Both the position numbers and the translations under genes were made by a program. DNA of 64,000 nt from contig UBZP01000012.1 in NCBI GenBank assembly GCA_900469965.1, positions 1-64,000 on the forward strand. The letters are read 5' to 3'. This DNA is from Hyphomicrobiales bacterium (GTDB lineage: Bacteria; Pseudomonadota; Alphaproteobacteria; Rhizobiales; Rhizobiaceae). The notes beneath the pieces are model-generated. The model was given only the letters and a program-made list of their open reading frames with translations, was not told where the DNA came from and made no database searches. Shown here piece after piece: positions 55,089 through 63,908 of this stretch; position 1 is the first letter of the stretch; each line of letters starts with the position of its first letter.

Positions 55089-56102
55089 TCAGAGCGTTTG
55101 GGAGGCGGCCTTGGCCGCCTTCGTCCGTTTTGCCAGGATGTCCATCGCCTCGCGCTGGCTGACGCAGGCGACGCCGGGCTTGCTGCAGACCTCGGAGAGG
55201 AAGCGATCGAGCGCGCGCCAGTAGGCGCCGCCGTTAATCTCCACGAAATGAAAACCGAGCTGGAGCGGGATGCGCTCGCCGGAATACTGCTTTTCGAACG
55301 CGGCACGGTAGGCGGAAAGCGCGCGCTCCTCGAATTTTGCGCTGTGCTTCTTGTCCTCGATGCCGAGCGAATGGCGGACGAACAGGTTGTAGTCCATGCC
55401 GATCACCGGCTTGGCGGAGGGGCCTTCCGGAATCAGCGGCAGGGAAAAGTGCACGAGGCCCTCGCTCTCGCCGGGCAGGACCGGGCCCTTCGATACCTGG
55501 CTTGCATCGTAGCGGAAGCCGAAATCGCGAAGCGCCGCATACAGGGAGGATCCGGCGGCGAGATAGGGGGCGCGGAAGCCGATGATCTCCTTCTCGGCGA
55601 AATTGCGCCATTCCACCGGCTCGCGCTCGGGCACGCCGGCGTTCTGCCAGGCGTCGCGCAGCGTGTTGCGGAAGAAATCGAACTCCTGCTTCCAGTCGTC
55701 GGCGCTCCATTTCGCACCGTCGAAATGGCCGCAGGCATGGCTGCCGATGTCGTGCCCCTCGGCGCGCGCCTGCCAGATGTGTTCGAGCCGGGTGACGACG
55801 TCGGCGTTGTCGGGCGCAAAGCCGACGTTCGACTTGCCGCGCGGCTGGTGCGGCGCCTGGTAGCTCTTGCGGTTCTCCTTCGTCATCAGGAAGGTGCAAG
55901 AGAGGAAATAGGTGAAATGGGCGCCGGTGCGCCTCGCCATCTCCCGGCTCTGCGTCCACAGCCGGTTGTCGTGCGCTCCGTCGAAGGAGACGACGACCAG
56001 TTGCACGGGCCGGTCGTCCACCGGATCCTGCGGGGACTGGGCAAGGGCCGGAAAGCCGGCCAGGGAAAGGGCAAGGACGGTCGAAAGACTTGATCGAAAC
56101 AT
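55089..56102 (-). CDS. Secreted polysaccharide deacetylase-like protein
   Basis: 337 aa from ATG 56102 (M-F-R-S-S-L-S-T-V-L-A-L-S-L), a signal peptide with cleavage after A-L-A. NodB-homology fold: V-V-V-S-F-D-G-A-H-D-N motif (first catalytic Asp and metal Asp), then the H-x-x-x-H-type metal pair in G-S-H-A-C-G-H-F-D, and I-G-F-R-A-P-Y near residue 175. Secreted or periplasmic; likely acts on a peptidoglycan or polysaccharide N-acetyl group. Convergent with bacA, 16 bp between stops. Confidence 0.82.
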   Translation of the reverse strand: MFRSSLSTVLALSLAGFPALAQSPQDPVDDRPVQLVVVSFDGAHDNRLWTQSREMARRTGAHFTYFLSCTFLMTKENRKSYQAPHQPRGKSNVGFAPDNADVVTRLEHIWQARAEGHDIGSHACGHFDGAKWSADDWKQEFDFFRNTLRDAWQNAGVPEREPVEWRNFAEKEIIGFRAPYLAAGSSLYAALRDFGFRYDASQVSKGPVLPGESEGLVHFSLPLIPEGPSAKPVIGMDYNLFVRHSLGIEDKKHSAKFEERALSAYRAAFEKQYSGERIPLQLGFHFVEINGGAYWRALDRFLSEVCSKPGVACVSQREAMDILAKRTKAAKAASQTL

Positions 56103-56178
56103 GGGCACCGCGACAATTTGCAACGGGCCTTCATCGGTTGCGAATGCGGCAAAGCCGTGATGACACTGGAATTTGGCC

Positions 56179-56217
56179 GATAGCGGCGCTATCCCAGCGG
56201 GGCGGTCCCCTGACCGC
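56179..56217. repeat. Two hairpins upstream of the nnrU-family gene
   Basis: GATAGC-ggc-GCTATC at 56179-56193 and GCGGTC-ccct-GACCGC at 56202-56217, both perfect 6-bp stems, in the 141-bp region between two divergent genes. No clear FNR/NNR box was found there. Confidence 0.5.
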
Positions 56218-56243
56218 ATTTCAATGACGAAAGGCGGAACTTC

Positions 56244-56828
56244 ATGACTTTGCTTGTTGCCGGCATTGTTCTCTTCATCGCGACGCACCTCGTTAGACCG
56301 TTCGCGCCCGGCCTTCGTGCTGCCGCAATCGGCCGTCTCGGGATGCCGGCCTTCATGGCGATCCACGGCATCGTCTCGCTTCTGAGCGCGGTGATGATGG
56401 TCTACGGCTTCGCAGAGGCGCGCTGGAACGGCGGCACGATGCTCTACTATCCGCCGGCCTTCATGGCGCACATCACGCTGACGCTGATGCTGATCGCCTC
56501 GATCTGTCTGGTCGCGGGCTTCCTGCCGGCGGGTCATATCCGCACGAAGTTGAAGTTCCCGCTGCTCGTCGCCATCAAGATCTGGGCCCTCGCGCACCTG
56601 CTCGCCAACGGCGAGAGCTACTCGGTGGTGTTGTTCCTGGCGATCCTCGCCTGGGCGGTCGTCCTGCGCATCTCGCTGAAGAAGCGGATCGCGGCCGGCG
56701 AGACCAAGCTGCCGGTCTTCGTCTCCGCCCGCTACGACCTGATCGCCATCGTCCTCGGCCTGGCGCTCTATGCGGCGATCGTGCTGAAACTGCACGAGCT
56801 CTTCATCGGCGTGGCGCCGCTGGCCTGA
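56244..56828 (+). CDS. NnrU-family membrane protein
   Basis: 194 aa. Five or six transmembrane helices; the N-terminal V-L-F-I-A-T-H-L-V-R-P-F-A-P and the G-M-P-A-F-M-A-I-H-G-I-V-S segment are the NnrU hallmarks. NnrU is linked to nitrite/nitric oxide respiration in some bacteria and is also related to carotenoid-biosynthesis-type domains, so a denitrification role is not proven here, as no nir/nor genes are near. It follows hairpins in a 141-bp divergent region. Confidence 0.85.
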   Translation: MTLLVAGIVLFIATHLVRPFAPGLRAAAIGRLGMPAFMAIHGIVSLLSAVMMVYGFAEARWNGGTMLYYPPAFMAHITLTLMLIASICLVAGFLPAGHIRTKLKFPLLVAIKIWALAHLLANGESYSVVLFLAILAWAVVLRISLKKRIAAGETKLPVFVSARYDLIAIVLGLALYAAIVLKLHELFIGVAPLA

Positions 56829-56945
56829 GCCGTTTCGCCTATTGCCTCCGTGGCGGCGCGCGAAATCGCGCTGCCCCCTTACAACGCGCCAAAAATCGGG
56901 TAGAAGCGCGAAAAACAAACTCACGAGTGAAAGCCGGAACCGATA

Positions 56946-57617
56946 ATGGCAAACCAGGACGACAGCTTTATCCGCGAAGTCAACGAGGAGCTTCGCTCCG
57001 ACCAGGTGCGCGCCTTCTGGCGGCGTTTCGGCCGGGTTCTCATCGCTGCCGCCGTCCTCGTCGTCCTCGGCACGATCGGCAAGGTCGGCTACGAATACTG
57101 GCGCGACCGCGAGGCCTCGGCCGCCGGCGACAAGTTCCTTTCCGCGCTGACGCAGATCCGCGAAGGCAACAGGGACGAGGGCCAGAAGCAACTGGCCGCC
57201 CTCGAGCAGGAAGGTTTCGGCGCCTATCCGGTGCTGGCGCGCCTGCGCTCGGCTTCGCTCCTGGCGGAGGGCGGCGATGCCGCCGGCGCGGTCACCGCGT
57301 TCTCGGCGATCGCCAACGATGGTTCGGTGCCGCAGGCGATCCGCGATGCCGCCCGGCTGCGCGCGGCCTACCTGCTGGTCGACACCGGCACCTACGAACA
57401 GGTCGCCGCCGAAGCCGAGCAACTGACGAACGCGGCGAACCCGATGCGCCATTCGGCGCGTGAGGTGCTGGGCCTGTCGGCCTACAAGGCCGGCGATTTT
57501 GCCCGCGCCAAGGAATGGTTCGAGCAGGTCGTCAACGACGCCGAGGCGCCGCGCAACCTTTCCAACCGCGCGCAGATGCTGCTCGACCTGATCGCCGCCA
57601 GCGGCAAGGCCTCCTGA
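56946..57617 (+). CDS. YfgM-like tetratricopeptide membrane protein
   Basis: 223 aa. An N-terminal cytosolic segment is followed by one transmembrane helix ([12 protein letters not shown], about residues 32-44) and a periplasmic TPR region ([14 protein letters not shown] near 180). This matches YfgM, which sits upstream of der in many proteobacteria and helps proteins fold after Sec export. In E. coli bamB lies between; here it is absent. Gap to der is 41 bp, so likely one operon. Confidence 0.82.
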   Translation: MANQDDSFIREVNEELRSDQVRAFWRRFGRVLIAAAVLVVLGTIGKVGYEYWRDREASAAGDKFLSALTQIREGNRDEGQKQLAALEQEGFGAYPVLARLRSASLLAEGGDAAGAVTAFSAIANDGSVPQAIRDAARLRAAYLLVDTGTYEQVAAEAEQLTNAANPMRHSAREVLGLSAYKAGDFARAKEWFEQVVNDAEAPRNLSNRAQMLLDLIAASGKAS

Positions 57618-57658
57618 CGCCGCGCGCCGCGCGGCTCGAACCCGGAACGGAACGTCCC

Positions 57659-59092
57659 ATGAGCTTCACCGTCGCCATCGTCGGGCGCCCCAATGTCGGC
57701 AAGTCCACGCTGTTCAACCGGCTGGTGGGCAAGAAGCTCGCGCTGGTCGACGACACGCCCGGCGTGACCCGCGACCGCCGGCCCGGCGAGGCGAAGCTCG
57801 TCGACCTGCGCTTCCGCGTCGTCGACACCGCCGGCCTCGAGGAAGCCGCCCCCGAGACTTTGCAGGGGCGCATGCGCGCGCAGACGGAAGCGGCGATCGA
57901 CGAGGCGGACCTCTCGCTCTTCATCGTCGACGCCAAGACGGGGCTGACCCCGGTCGACCAGGCGCTTGCCGAGATGCTGCGCCGGCACGGCAAGCCGGTC
58001 GTGCTCGTCGCCAACAAGTCCGAGGCGCGCGATTCCGACGCCGGCTTCTACGAGGCCTTCACGCTCGGCCTCGGCGATCCGACGCCGATTTCCGCCGAGC
58101 ACGGCCAGGGCATGCTCGACCTGCGCGACGCCATCGTCGCCGCGCTCGGCGAGGAGCGCGCCTTCCCGCCGAAGGAGGACGAGGCCGTCACCAATGTCGA
58201 CGTGCCGCAGACGGCTCCCGGCGCAGAGGACGCGGCGGAAGAGGAAGAGCCCGCCTATGACGAGACGAAGCCGCTCAGGGTGGCGATCGTCGGCCGGCCG
58301 AACGCCGGCAAGTCGACCCTGATCAACCGCTTCCTCGGCGAGGACCGGCTTCTGACCGGACCGGAGGCCGGCATCACCCGCGATTCGATTTCCGTCGAAT
58401 GGGAATGGCGCGGCCGCACCATCAAGATGTTCGACACCGCCGGCATGCGCCGCAAGGCGAAGGTGCAGGAGAAGCTGGAGAAGCTCTCGGTCGCCGACGG
58501 CCTGCGCGCGATCCGCTTCGCCGAGACCGTCGTCATCGTCTTCGACGCGACCATCCCGTTCGAAAAGCAGGACCTGCAGATCGTCGACCTCGTCCTGCGT
58601 GAGGGCCGGGCGGCCGTGCTCGCCTTCAACAAGTGGGACCTGATCGAGGACCCGCAGGCCGTTCTCGCTGACCTGCGCGAGAAGACCGACCGGCTGCTTC
58701 CCCAGGCGCGCGGCATCCGCGCCGTGCCGATATCCGGCCAGACCGGCCGCGGGCTCGACAAGCTGATGCAGTCGATCATCGACACCGACCGCGTCTGGAA
58801 CCGCCGCATCTCGACCGCCCGGCTCAACCGCTGGCTGGAGGCGCAGCAGGTCCAGCATCCGCCGCCGGCCGTCTCCGGCCGCCGGCTGAAGCTGAAGTAC
58901 ATGACCCAGGTGAAGGCCCGCCCGCCGGGCTTCATGATCTCGTGCACGCGGCCCGAGGCGCTGCCGGAGTCCTACGTCCGCTACCTGACGAACGGTCTGC
59001 GCAACGATTTCGACCTGCCGGGCGTGCCGATCCGCATCCATTTCCGCGCCTCGGACAATCCCTATGCCGGAAAGGCGAAGAAGAAGCGCTGA
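57659..59092 (+). CDS. der: GTPase Der (EngA)
   Basis: 477 aa from ATG 57659 ([16 protein letters not shown]). Two GTPase domains: first G-R-P-N-V-G-K-S-T and D-T-A-G, second G-R-P-N-A-G-K-S-T and D-T-A-G, with N-K-S-E and N-K-W-D specificity motifs, then a KH-like C-terminal domain with the basic tail (A-K-K-K-R). Between the domains there is an acidic linker rich in E and D. Der is needed for 50S ribosomal subunit assembly. SD is weak. 4 bp separate its stop from the convergent vapC stop. Confidence 0.96.
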   Translation: MSFTVAIVGRPNVGKSTLFNRLVGKKLALVDDTPGVTRDRRPGEAKLVDLRFRVVDTAGLEEAAPETLQGRMRAQTEAAIDEADLSLFIVDAKTGLTPVDQALAEMLRRHGKPVVLVANKSEARDSDAGFYEAFTLGLGDPTPISAEHGQGMLDLRDAIVAALGEERAFPPKEDEAVTNVDVPQTAPGAEDAAEEEEPAYDETKPLRVAIVGRPNAGKSTLINRFLGEDRLLTGPEAGITRDSISVEWEWRGRTIKMFDTAGMRRKAKVQEKLEKLSVADGLRAIRFAETVVIVFDATIPFEKQDLQIVDLVLREGRAAVLAFNKWDLIEDPQAVLADLREKTDRLLPQARGIRAVPISGQTGRGLDKLMQSIIDTDRVWNRRISTARLNRWLEAQQVQHPPPAVSGRRLKLKYMTQVKARPPGFMISCTRPEALPESYVRYLTNGLRNDFDLPGVPIRIHFRASDNPYAGKAKKKR

Positions 59093-59095
59093 GGG

Positions 59096-59485
59096 CTACC
59101 AGAGCGTCAGCTGGGGCAAGCAGGCGGCGATCTTCTGATCCTTGCTGACAAGCACCATCGGCTCTGTCAGCGCTTGTGCGATCAACAGCCTGTCAAACGG
59201 ATCCGAGTGCTCGATGGCGAGTTTGCCGACGGCAACCACGTGTGCCGGCGTGATGTCGAGCAGCGCGAAGCCCGTTTCGTGAAAGAACGTCAGAGCGGCC
59301 TCCGCATCGAAAGGCGGCGCCTGCTTTCTTCCGAGACTGAATTTGATGGCGATTTCCCAAAGGCTCGCCACCGATACGAATATCTCGTTGCTCGTGTCGG
59401 CGATGGCTTCCGCCACAGATCCCGACAGCCTCTCAGGAGAGGCGACCGCCCAGACGGCGGCGTGTGTGTCGAGAAGCAGCCTCAT
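59096..59485 (-). CDS. VapC-type PIN-domain toxin (second module)
   Basis: 129 aa. PIN-domain acidic residues: L-L-D-T-H near residue 5, W-E-I at about 43, and S-D-P-F-D-R near 94. The pattern A-V-W-A-V and L-W-E-I-A-I-K resembles the first module at 12863. The ATG overlaps the antitoxin TGA by 4 nt (ATGA). Stop is 4 bp from the der stop. Confidence 0.9.
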   Translation of the reverse strand: MRLLLDTHAAVWAVASPERLSGSVAEAIADTSNEIFVSVASLWEIAIKFSLGRKQAPPFDAEAALTFFHETGFALLDITPAHVVAVGKLAIEHSDPFDRLLIAQALTEPMVLVSKDQKIAACLPQLTLW

Positions 59486-59736
59486 TCAGGCTTGACGCCG
59501 AAAAGCTCCGCGACCTCAGCGTCGAGTGCATTGAAGTCTTCAAGTTCCATTGGGGGAAATTTGCCTGCCATCAGGCCCAGCCGCCTCTGCGTGGGTCTTG
59601 CCTCCGAGATTGGAACGATGCGGGCAGCAGGGCGACCATTGCGGGCTATGATGACCTCGCTCTCCACCCCTCTCTCGACATCACTCACCAGCTTTGAAAG
59701 GTTCGTCTTGGCGTCCAGCATGTTAACAGTCCGCAT
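59482..59736 (-). CDS. Phd/YefM-type antitoxin (second module)
   Basis: 84 aa. N-terminal Phd fold: M-L-D-A-K-T-N-L-S-K-L-V-S-D-V-E then V-I-I-A-R-N-G-R-P-A-A-R-I-V-P. It has a flexible C-terminal part for toxin binding. AAGGAG lies upstream of the ATG, and TTAGCTAA, a perfect 8-bp palindrome (59748-59755), is next to it and may be an operator. Confidence 0.9.
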   Translation of the reverse strand: MRTVNMLDAKTNLSKLVSDVERGVESEVIIARNGRPAARIVPISEARPTQRRLGLMAGKFPPMELEDFNALDAEVAELFGVKPE

Positions 59737-59798
59737 CGGATGGCTCCTTAGCTAACTCTGGTCAATATAGTGCTTCACGACAGGTGCGACAAGGTCTC

Positions 59799-60710
59799 TC
59801 AGCCCGGCAGCTTCTCCCGCGCCACCAGCGCGCCGTGGTGCTGGATGACGGATGCTGCCACGTCGGCGGCGAAGCGGGCGGCTGCGACAGCGTCGCCGGT
59901 TTCGACATAGCGGGCGAGGAAGCTGCCGTTGAAGCTGTCTCCGGCGCTGGTGGTGTCGACGATCTTCTCCACCTTGGCCGAGGGAACGTGCGCCGTCGTG
60001 CCGGCAAGGGCGAGGGTGGCGCCGTCCGCACCATCCTTGACGATGATGTCGGGCACGCCGAGCGCCCGATAACGGGCGATCGTCGCCTCGATGGAGGCGT
60101 CGCCGAAATGGGTCGCCTCGTCGTCGAAGCTCGGCATCACGAGCGAGGCGGCGCGTGCGCCGTCGCTGATCGTCGCGCGCATGCGCTCTGGCGTCTCCCA
60201 GAGGCGGGGGCGGATATTGGGGTCGAAGGCGACCAGCTTGCCGGACGCCCGGGCGCGGCGGAGTTCTGCCAGGAGAGTGTCGACGTCCTCGGGCGACAGG
60301 ATCGCCAGCGTGATCCCGGAGAAGACGATGACGTCCGATGCCTCGATCGCCGCCCGCAGCCGCTCGGCATCGCGGGCCAGAAGCTTGGCCGCGGAGACCG
60401 AGCGCCAGTAGGAGAAGCTGCGTTCGCCGTCGTTCAGGTGGATCATGTAGAGGCCCGGCGAGCGACCCTCGATACGGGCGATATGGCCGGTGCCGACGCC
60501 GTGGCCGGCCATGAAGGCCAGCATCTCCTCGGAGATCATGTCGCGGCCGACGGCGGTGAAATAGTCGACCGACCAGTCGGCGGGCAGGTACTGGCGGGCG
60601 TAGTAGGCGGTGTTGAAGGTGTCGCCGGCGAAGCTCTTGCGCATCAGGCCGCCATCCGCCTGCATCAGTTCGACCATGCATTCGCCTATCGCGAGCAGCT
60701 TGCCTGCCAT
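59799..60710 (-). CDS. kdgK: 2-keto-3-deoxygluconate kinase
   Basis: 303 aa from ATG 60710 (M-A-G-K-L-L-A-I-G-E-C-M-V-E-L), preceded by AGGGAGG. PfkB-family kinase: G-G-L-M-R-K-S-F-A-G-D-T-F-N-T near residue 20, and D-T-T-S-A-G-D-S-F-N-G with the catalytic Asp near the end. It phosphorylates KDG in the Entner-Doudoroff side path. 13 bp after the Ldh-type gene, on the same strand. Confidence 0.9.
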   Translation of the reverse strand: MAGKLLAIGECMVELMQADGGLMRKSFAGDTFNTAYYARQYLPADWSVDYFTAVGRDMISEEMLAFMAGHGVGTGHIARIEGRSPGLYMIHLNDGERSFSYWRSVSAAKLLARDAERLRAAIEASDVIVFSGITLAILSPEDVDTLLAELRRARASGKLVAFDPNIRPRLWETPERMRATISDGARAASLVMPSFDDEATHFGDASIEATIARYRALGVPDIIVKDGADGATLALAGTTAHVPSAKVEKIVDTTSAGDSFNGSFLARYVETGDAVAAARFAADVAASVIQHHGALVAREKLPG

Positions 60711-60723
60711 GAAGTCCGCCTCC

Positions 60724-61713
60724 CTATCTGCGTCGGAAGGAGGAGATACTGTCAAACAGAGCACGGGGCAAGGCGATGCGGCTGCCGCCGGCGCGGCCCT
60801 TTCCGGGGACGTGGACCCCATACTCCGTCGCAAGGCGCTGCAGCTGCCTGTCGAGCCGGGCCTCGAAATCATGGGCGAGGAGCTTCGGCGCAATCGCGAG
60901 GATGAAGAGACCGGCGCCCGGCGTTTCGTCGCCCGACTGGAAGTCGGGCGCGTCGAGGGACCAGTTGGCCCCCGTCAGCCCTGCCGCGAGCACCTCGACC
61001 ATCAGCGCGATGTTGGCGCCGCGCGGGCCGCCGAAGGCGAGAAGCGCGCCCTTGATGGCCGCGTTCGGGTCCAGGGTCGGGCGTCCGTCCGCGTCGAGCG
61101 CCCAGCCTTCGGGGATGGTCCCGCCGCGCTCCGCCGCCTCCCGGATCCTGACGAAGGCCGTGGCGCTCGATGCCTGGTCGATCACGAGCGGCGGGCCGTT
61201 TGCGCGCGGGGCGGCGAAGGCGAGCGGATTGGTGCAATAGACCGGCCTGGTGCTGCCGGCGCCGGCCATCAGGGCCGGGCCGTTGGTGGCGGCAAGGGCG
61301 ACGAGCCCCTCCGCGGCAAGCCTGGCCACATACCAGCCCAGTTCGCCGGTCGTGAAGCTGTTGTGCGAGGCGTAGGCCGTCAGGCCGAAGATGCGGGTCT
61401 TGGCGACCAGTTCCTCGAAGGCCATGTCGAAGCCGAGCTGGGCGATGCCACCACCGCAATCGCATTTCATCAGCGCGGGGACCGGCGAGGTGAGCAGCGG
61501 TTCGGCGCGGCCGTCGATGCGGCCGCGGTCGAGCGCGTCGAGATAGTCCGGCAGGTGGGAGAGGCCGACCGCCCGCTTGCCGGCCGCCTCGGCGGCGACG
61601 ACAGCGCCAGCCAGCGAACGTGCAAGCGCTTCGCTGGCGCCGGCCCGCAGCAGCGCGTCGGCGGCGAGCGTGGAGATCTCGGCGAGCGTCAGGGAGATGG
61701 TGCGATCAGCCAT
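60724..61713 (-). CDS. Ldh/YlbC-family NAD(P)-dependent oxidoreductase
   Basis: 329 aa. Malate/L-lactate dehydrogenase family (not the Rossmann type): A-A-G-K-R-A-V-G-L-S-H-L-P-D-Y near residue 43, then the conserved H-N-S-F-T-T-G-E-L-G-W-Y and T-N-G-P-A-L-M-A. The family also includes ureidoglycolate and 2,3-diketogulonate dehydrogenases, so the substrate is open. Operon with kdgK suggests a sugar-acid step. Divergent from aglA with 292 bp between. Confidence 0.85.
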   Translation of the reverse strand: MADRTISLTLAEISTLAADALLRAGASEALARSLAGAVVAAEAAGKRAVGLSHLPDYLDALDRGRIDGRAEPLLTSPVPALMKCDCGGGIAQLGFDMAFEELVAKTRIFGLTAYASHNSFTTGELGWYVARLAAEGLVALAATNGPALMAGAGSTRPVYCTNPLAFAAPRANGPPLVIDQASSATAFVRIREAAERGGTIPEGWALDADGRPTLDPNAAIKGALLAFGGPRGANIALMVEVLAAGLTGANWSLDAPDFQSGDETPGAGLFILAIAPKLLAHDFEARLDRQLQRLATEYGVHVPGKGRAGGSRIALPRALFDSISSFRRR

Positions 61714-61847
61714 GCGGTCGCCTCCGGGGATGGGGCAGGCGTTTTCGTTCGGGCTCCCCGGGCGGCGCGCCGCCCCAGGGCAAGAACGGCTTTGCTCCGG
61801 TCCCGTTCCGCGCCATCATCAAGCCCCGAGCCACCGGCGTCAACCGC

Positions 61848-61889
61848 GGGATGCACGCGGGGTGCACAAGGGATGCACACTGGACGCAC
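61848..61889. repeat. Four 9-mers in 11-bp register upstream of aglA
   Basis: GGGATGCAC-type units start at 61848, 61859, 61870 and 61881, exactly 11 bp apart: GGGATGCAC, GGGGTGCAC, GGGATGCAC and TGGACGCAC. The pattern is seen directly. One helical turn of spacing puts all units on the same face of the DNA, as a regulator array or a bent-DNA signal would. It lies 117 bp before the aglA ATG and 135 bp upstream of the Ldh-type start. The rest of the 61714-62005 gap holds no gene. Confidence 0.75.
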
Positions 61890-62005
61890 GAGGGGAACGG
61901 CCTTGGGAAGGCCGCAACGGCATCGAGCGGGCGCTGCCGTTTGGCTGTTTACGCGTCCCGTCCTGCCCGCTACAGATTGAGGCGCATCATTTCCGGGAGT
62001 TCTCC

Positions 62006-63649
62006 ATGGCCGCTTCGCAGACGTCCGCAGCCGACTGGTGGCGCGGCGCGGTGATCTACCAGGTCTATCCGCGCTCGTTCCAGGACACCACCGGCGACGG
62101 CGTCGGCGACCTGAAGGGAATCAAGCAGCGGCTGGGGCACATCGCGTCCCTCGGCGTCGATGCGATCTGGCTGTCGCCGTTCTTCAAGTCGCCGATGGCG
62201 GACATGGGCTATGACGTCTCCGACTATTGCGACGTCGATCCGATGTTCGGCTCGCTCGCCGATTTCGACGACATGCTCGCCGAGGCGCATCGCCTCGGGC
62301 TCAAGGTCATCATCGACCAGGTGATCTCGCACACCTCCGACCAGCATCCCTGGTTCAGGGAAAGCCGCTCCAGCCGCGACAACGACAGGGCCGACTGGTA
62401 CGTCTGGGCCGAGCCGAAGAAGGACGGAACGGCGCCGAACAACTGGCTTTCGGTGTTCGGCGGGCCGGCCTGGGAGTGGGACGGCGTGCGCCGCCAGTAC
62501 TACATGCACAACTTCCTCACCTCGCAGCCGGACCTGAACTTCCATAACCCGGACGTCCGGGCGGCGGTGCTGAAGGCGATGCGCTTCTGGCTCGACCGGG
62601 GCGTCGACGGGTTCCGGCTCGACACGGTCAACTACTACTTCCACGACGCCAGGCTCCGGGACAACCCGCCGCACGAACCGGACAGCGACGAGGCCGGGCT
62701 CGACGCCCCGGACGTCAACCCCTACGGCATGCAGTCGCACCGCCACGACAAGACGCAGCCGGAAAACGTCGGCTTCCTGAAAGAGGTGCGTGCGCTGCTC
62801 GACGGCTACGAGGGGCGGACCACGGTCGGCGAGGTCGGCGACGGGGCGCGGTCGCTGAAGACGGTGGCGGAGTATACGAGCGGCGGCGACAAGCTGCACA
62901 TGTGCTACACCTTCGACCTGCTGGGGCCGGATTTCTCCGCGCCCTATATCCGCAAGTGCGTCGAGGGCTTCCAGAAGGCGGTGACGGACGGCTGGGTCTG
63001 CTGGGCCTTCTCCAACCACGACGTCGTCCGCCACGTCAGCCGCTTCATCGCCGCACCGGAGGAGCGCGAGCGGGTGGCGCGGCTGGCGATGACGCTGCTT
63101 GCGACGCTGCGCGGCACGATCTGCCTCTACCAGGGCGAGGAACTGGGCCTGCCCGAGGCGGAGCTCGCCTTCGAGGACCTGCGCGACCCCTACGGCATCC
63201 GCTTCTGGCCGGCCTTCAAGGGGCGCGACGGCTGCCGCACCCCGATGCCCTGGAGCGCGGAAGAGGCGCATGCCGGCTTCAGTTCCGGCCGGCCGTGGCT
63301 GCCGGTCCCGGAGGAGCACGCGCGGCTTGCCGTCGACGCGCAGGCGAAGGTCGCGGGCTCGGTGCTGAACCACTATCGCGACACGCTCGCCTTCCGGCGG
63401 GCGCATGCGGCGCTGCTGGACGGCGATATGGTCTTCGTGAAGTCCAACCAGGACATCCTGGCGTTCACGCGCGAGAAGGGGGCGGAAAAGCTTCTGTTCG
63501 TGTTCAACCTGACGCGGGAGAAGGCGGAGTTCTCGCCGCCGTCTTCGATGAAGCTCGGCGACAGCGTCGCCGTGCCCGGCTTCGGCGGCCGGCTGGTGGA
63601 CGGTTCGATCGCGCTCGCACCGCTGGACATGGCCTGCGTGCGGCTCTGA
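62006..63649 (+). CDS. aglA: Alpha-glucosidase (GH13)
   Basis: 547 aa from ATG 62006 (M-A-A-S-Q-T-S-A-A-D-W-W), with GGGAG upstream. GH13 catalytic residues: nucleophile Asp in D-G-F-R-L-D-T-V, acid/base Glu in T-V-G-E-V, transition-state Asp in F-S-N-H-D-V-V-R-H. Also Q-V-Y-P-R-S-F-Q-D at the start. The AglA-type enzymes of rhizobia are cytosolic alpha-glucosidases for sucrose, trehalose or maltose; no signal peptide here agrees. The transporter genes aglEFG usually upstream are not in this window. Symbol by analogy. Confidence 0.88.
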   Translation: MAASQTSAADWWRGAVIYQVYPRSFQDTTGDGVGDLKGIKQRLGHIASLGVDAIWLSPFFKSPMADMGYDVSDYCDVDPMFGSLADFDDMLAEAHRLGLKVIIDQVISHTSDQHPWFRESRSSRDNDRADWYVWAEPKKDGTAPNNWLSVFGGPAWEWDGVRRQYYMHNFLTSQPDLNFHNPDVRAAVLKAMRFWLDRGVDGFRLDTVNYYFHDARLRDNPPHEPDSDEAGLDAPDVNPYGMQSHRHDKTQPENVGFLKEVRALLDGYEGRTTVGEVGDGARSLKTVAEYTSGGDKLHMCYTFDLLGPDFSAPYIRKCVEGFQKAVTDGWVCWAFSNHDVVRHVSRFIAAPEERERVARLAMTLLATLRGTICLYQGEELGLPEAELAFEDLRDPYGIRFWPAFKGRDGCRTPMPWSAEEAHAGFSSGRPWLPVPEEHARLAVDAQAKVAGSVLNHYRDTLAFRRAHAALLDGDMVFVKSNQDILAFTREKGAEKLLFVFNLTREKAEFSPPSSMKLGDSVAVPGFGGRLVDGSIALAPLDMACVRL

Positions 63650-63653
63650 GGGG

Positions 63654-63908
63654 TCACTTCAGCAGTTTGTCATAGTCGGCGTGACTGCCGATCCAGAACC
63701 ACACGAGATCGTCGCCGTCGGCCACCGCAATGGCGCGCCATGAGCGGCCGACGCGCACGGACCAGAAGCGCCCCACCTGCTTCAGATGCAGCGAGGGATG
63801 GTGCGGATCGGACTTGAGGAGCGTGAAGTTCTGATCGGCAAGTCTTCGCACGTGTTCGGGCAAGGCGTCATAGGAACGCCAGAACCTGGCGCTCGCATGA
63901 TGCCTCAA
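63654..63908 (-). CDS. RelE/ParE-type toxin-like protein
   Basis: 84 aa. TTG start at 63908 overlapping the stop of the upstream partial gene by 4 nt (TTGA). RelE-like fold: F-W-R-S-Y-D-A-L-P-E-H-V-R-R-L-A, then L-H-L-K-Q-V-G-R-F-W-S-V-R-V-G-R-S-W-R-A-I-A-V and H-A-D-Y-D-K-L-L. It would be a ribosome-dependent mRNA endonuclease or gyrase poison. A start at a TTG is unusual but no ATG fits. Its stop is 5 bp from the convergent aglA stop. Confidence 0.78.
   Translation of the reverse strand: MRHHASARFWRSYDALPEHVRRLADQNFTLLKSDPHHPSLHLKQVGRFWSVRVGRSWRAIAVADGDDLVWFWIGSHADYDKLLK

Noticed and set aside
57630-57660. tRNA T-loop-like GGCTCGAACCCG string
   Set aside because: No matching acceptor, D or anticodon arms around it, and it lies in the short gap before der.
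61848-61889. CRISPR-like array
   Set aside because: Units are only 9 bp with 2-bp gaps; there are no spacers of CRISPR length and no cas genes.
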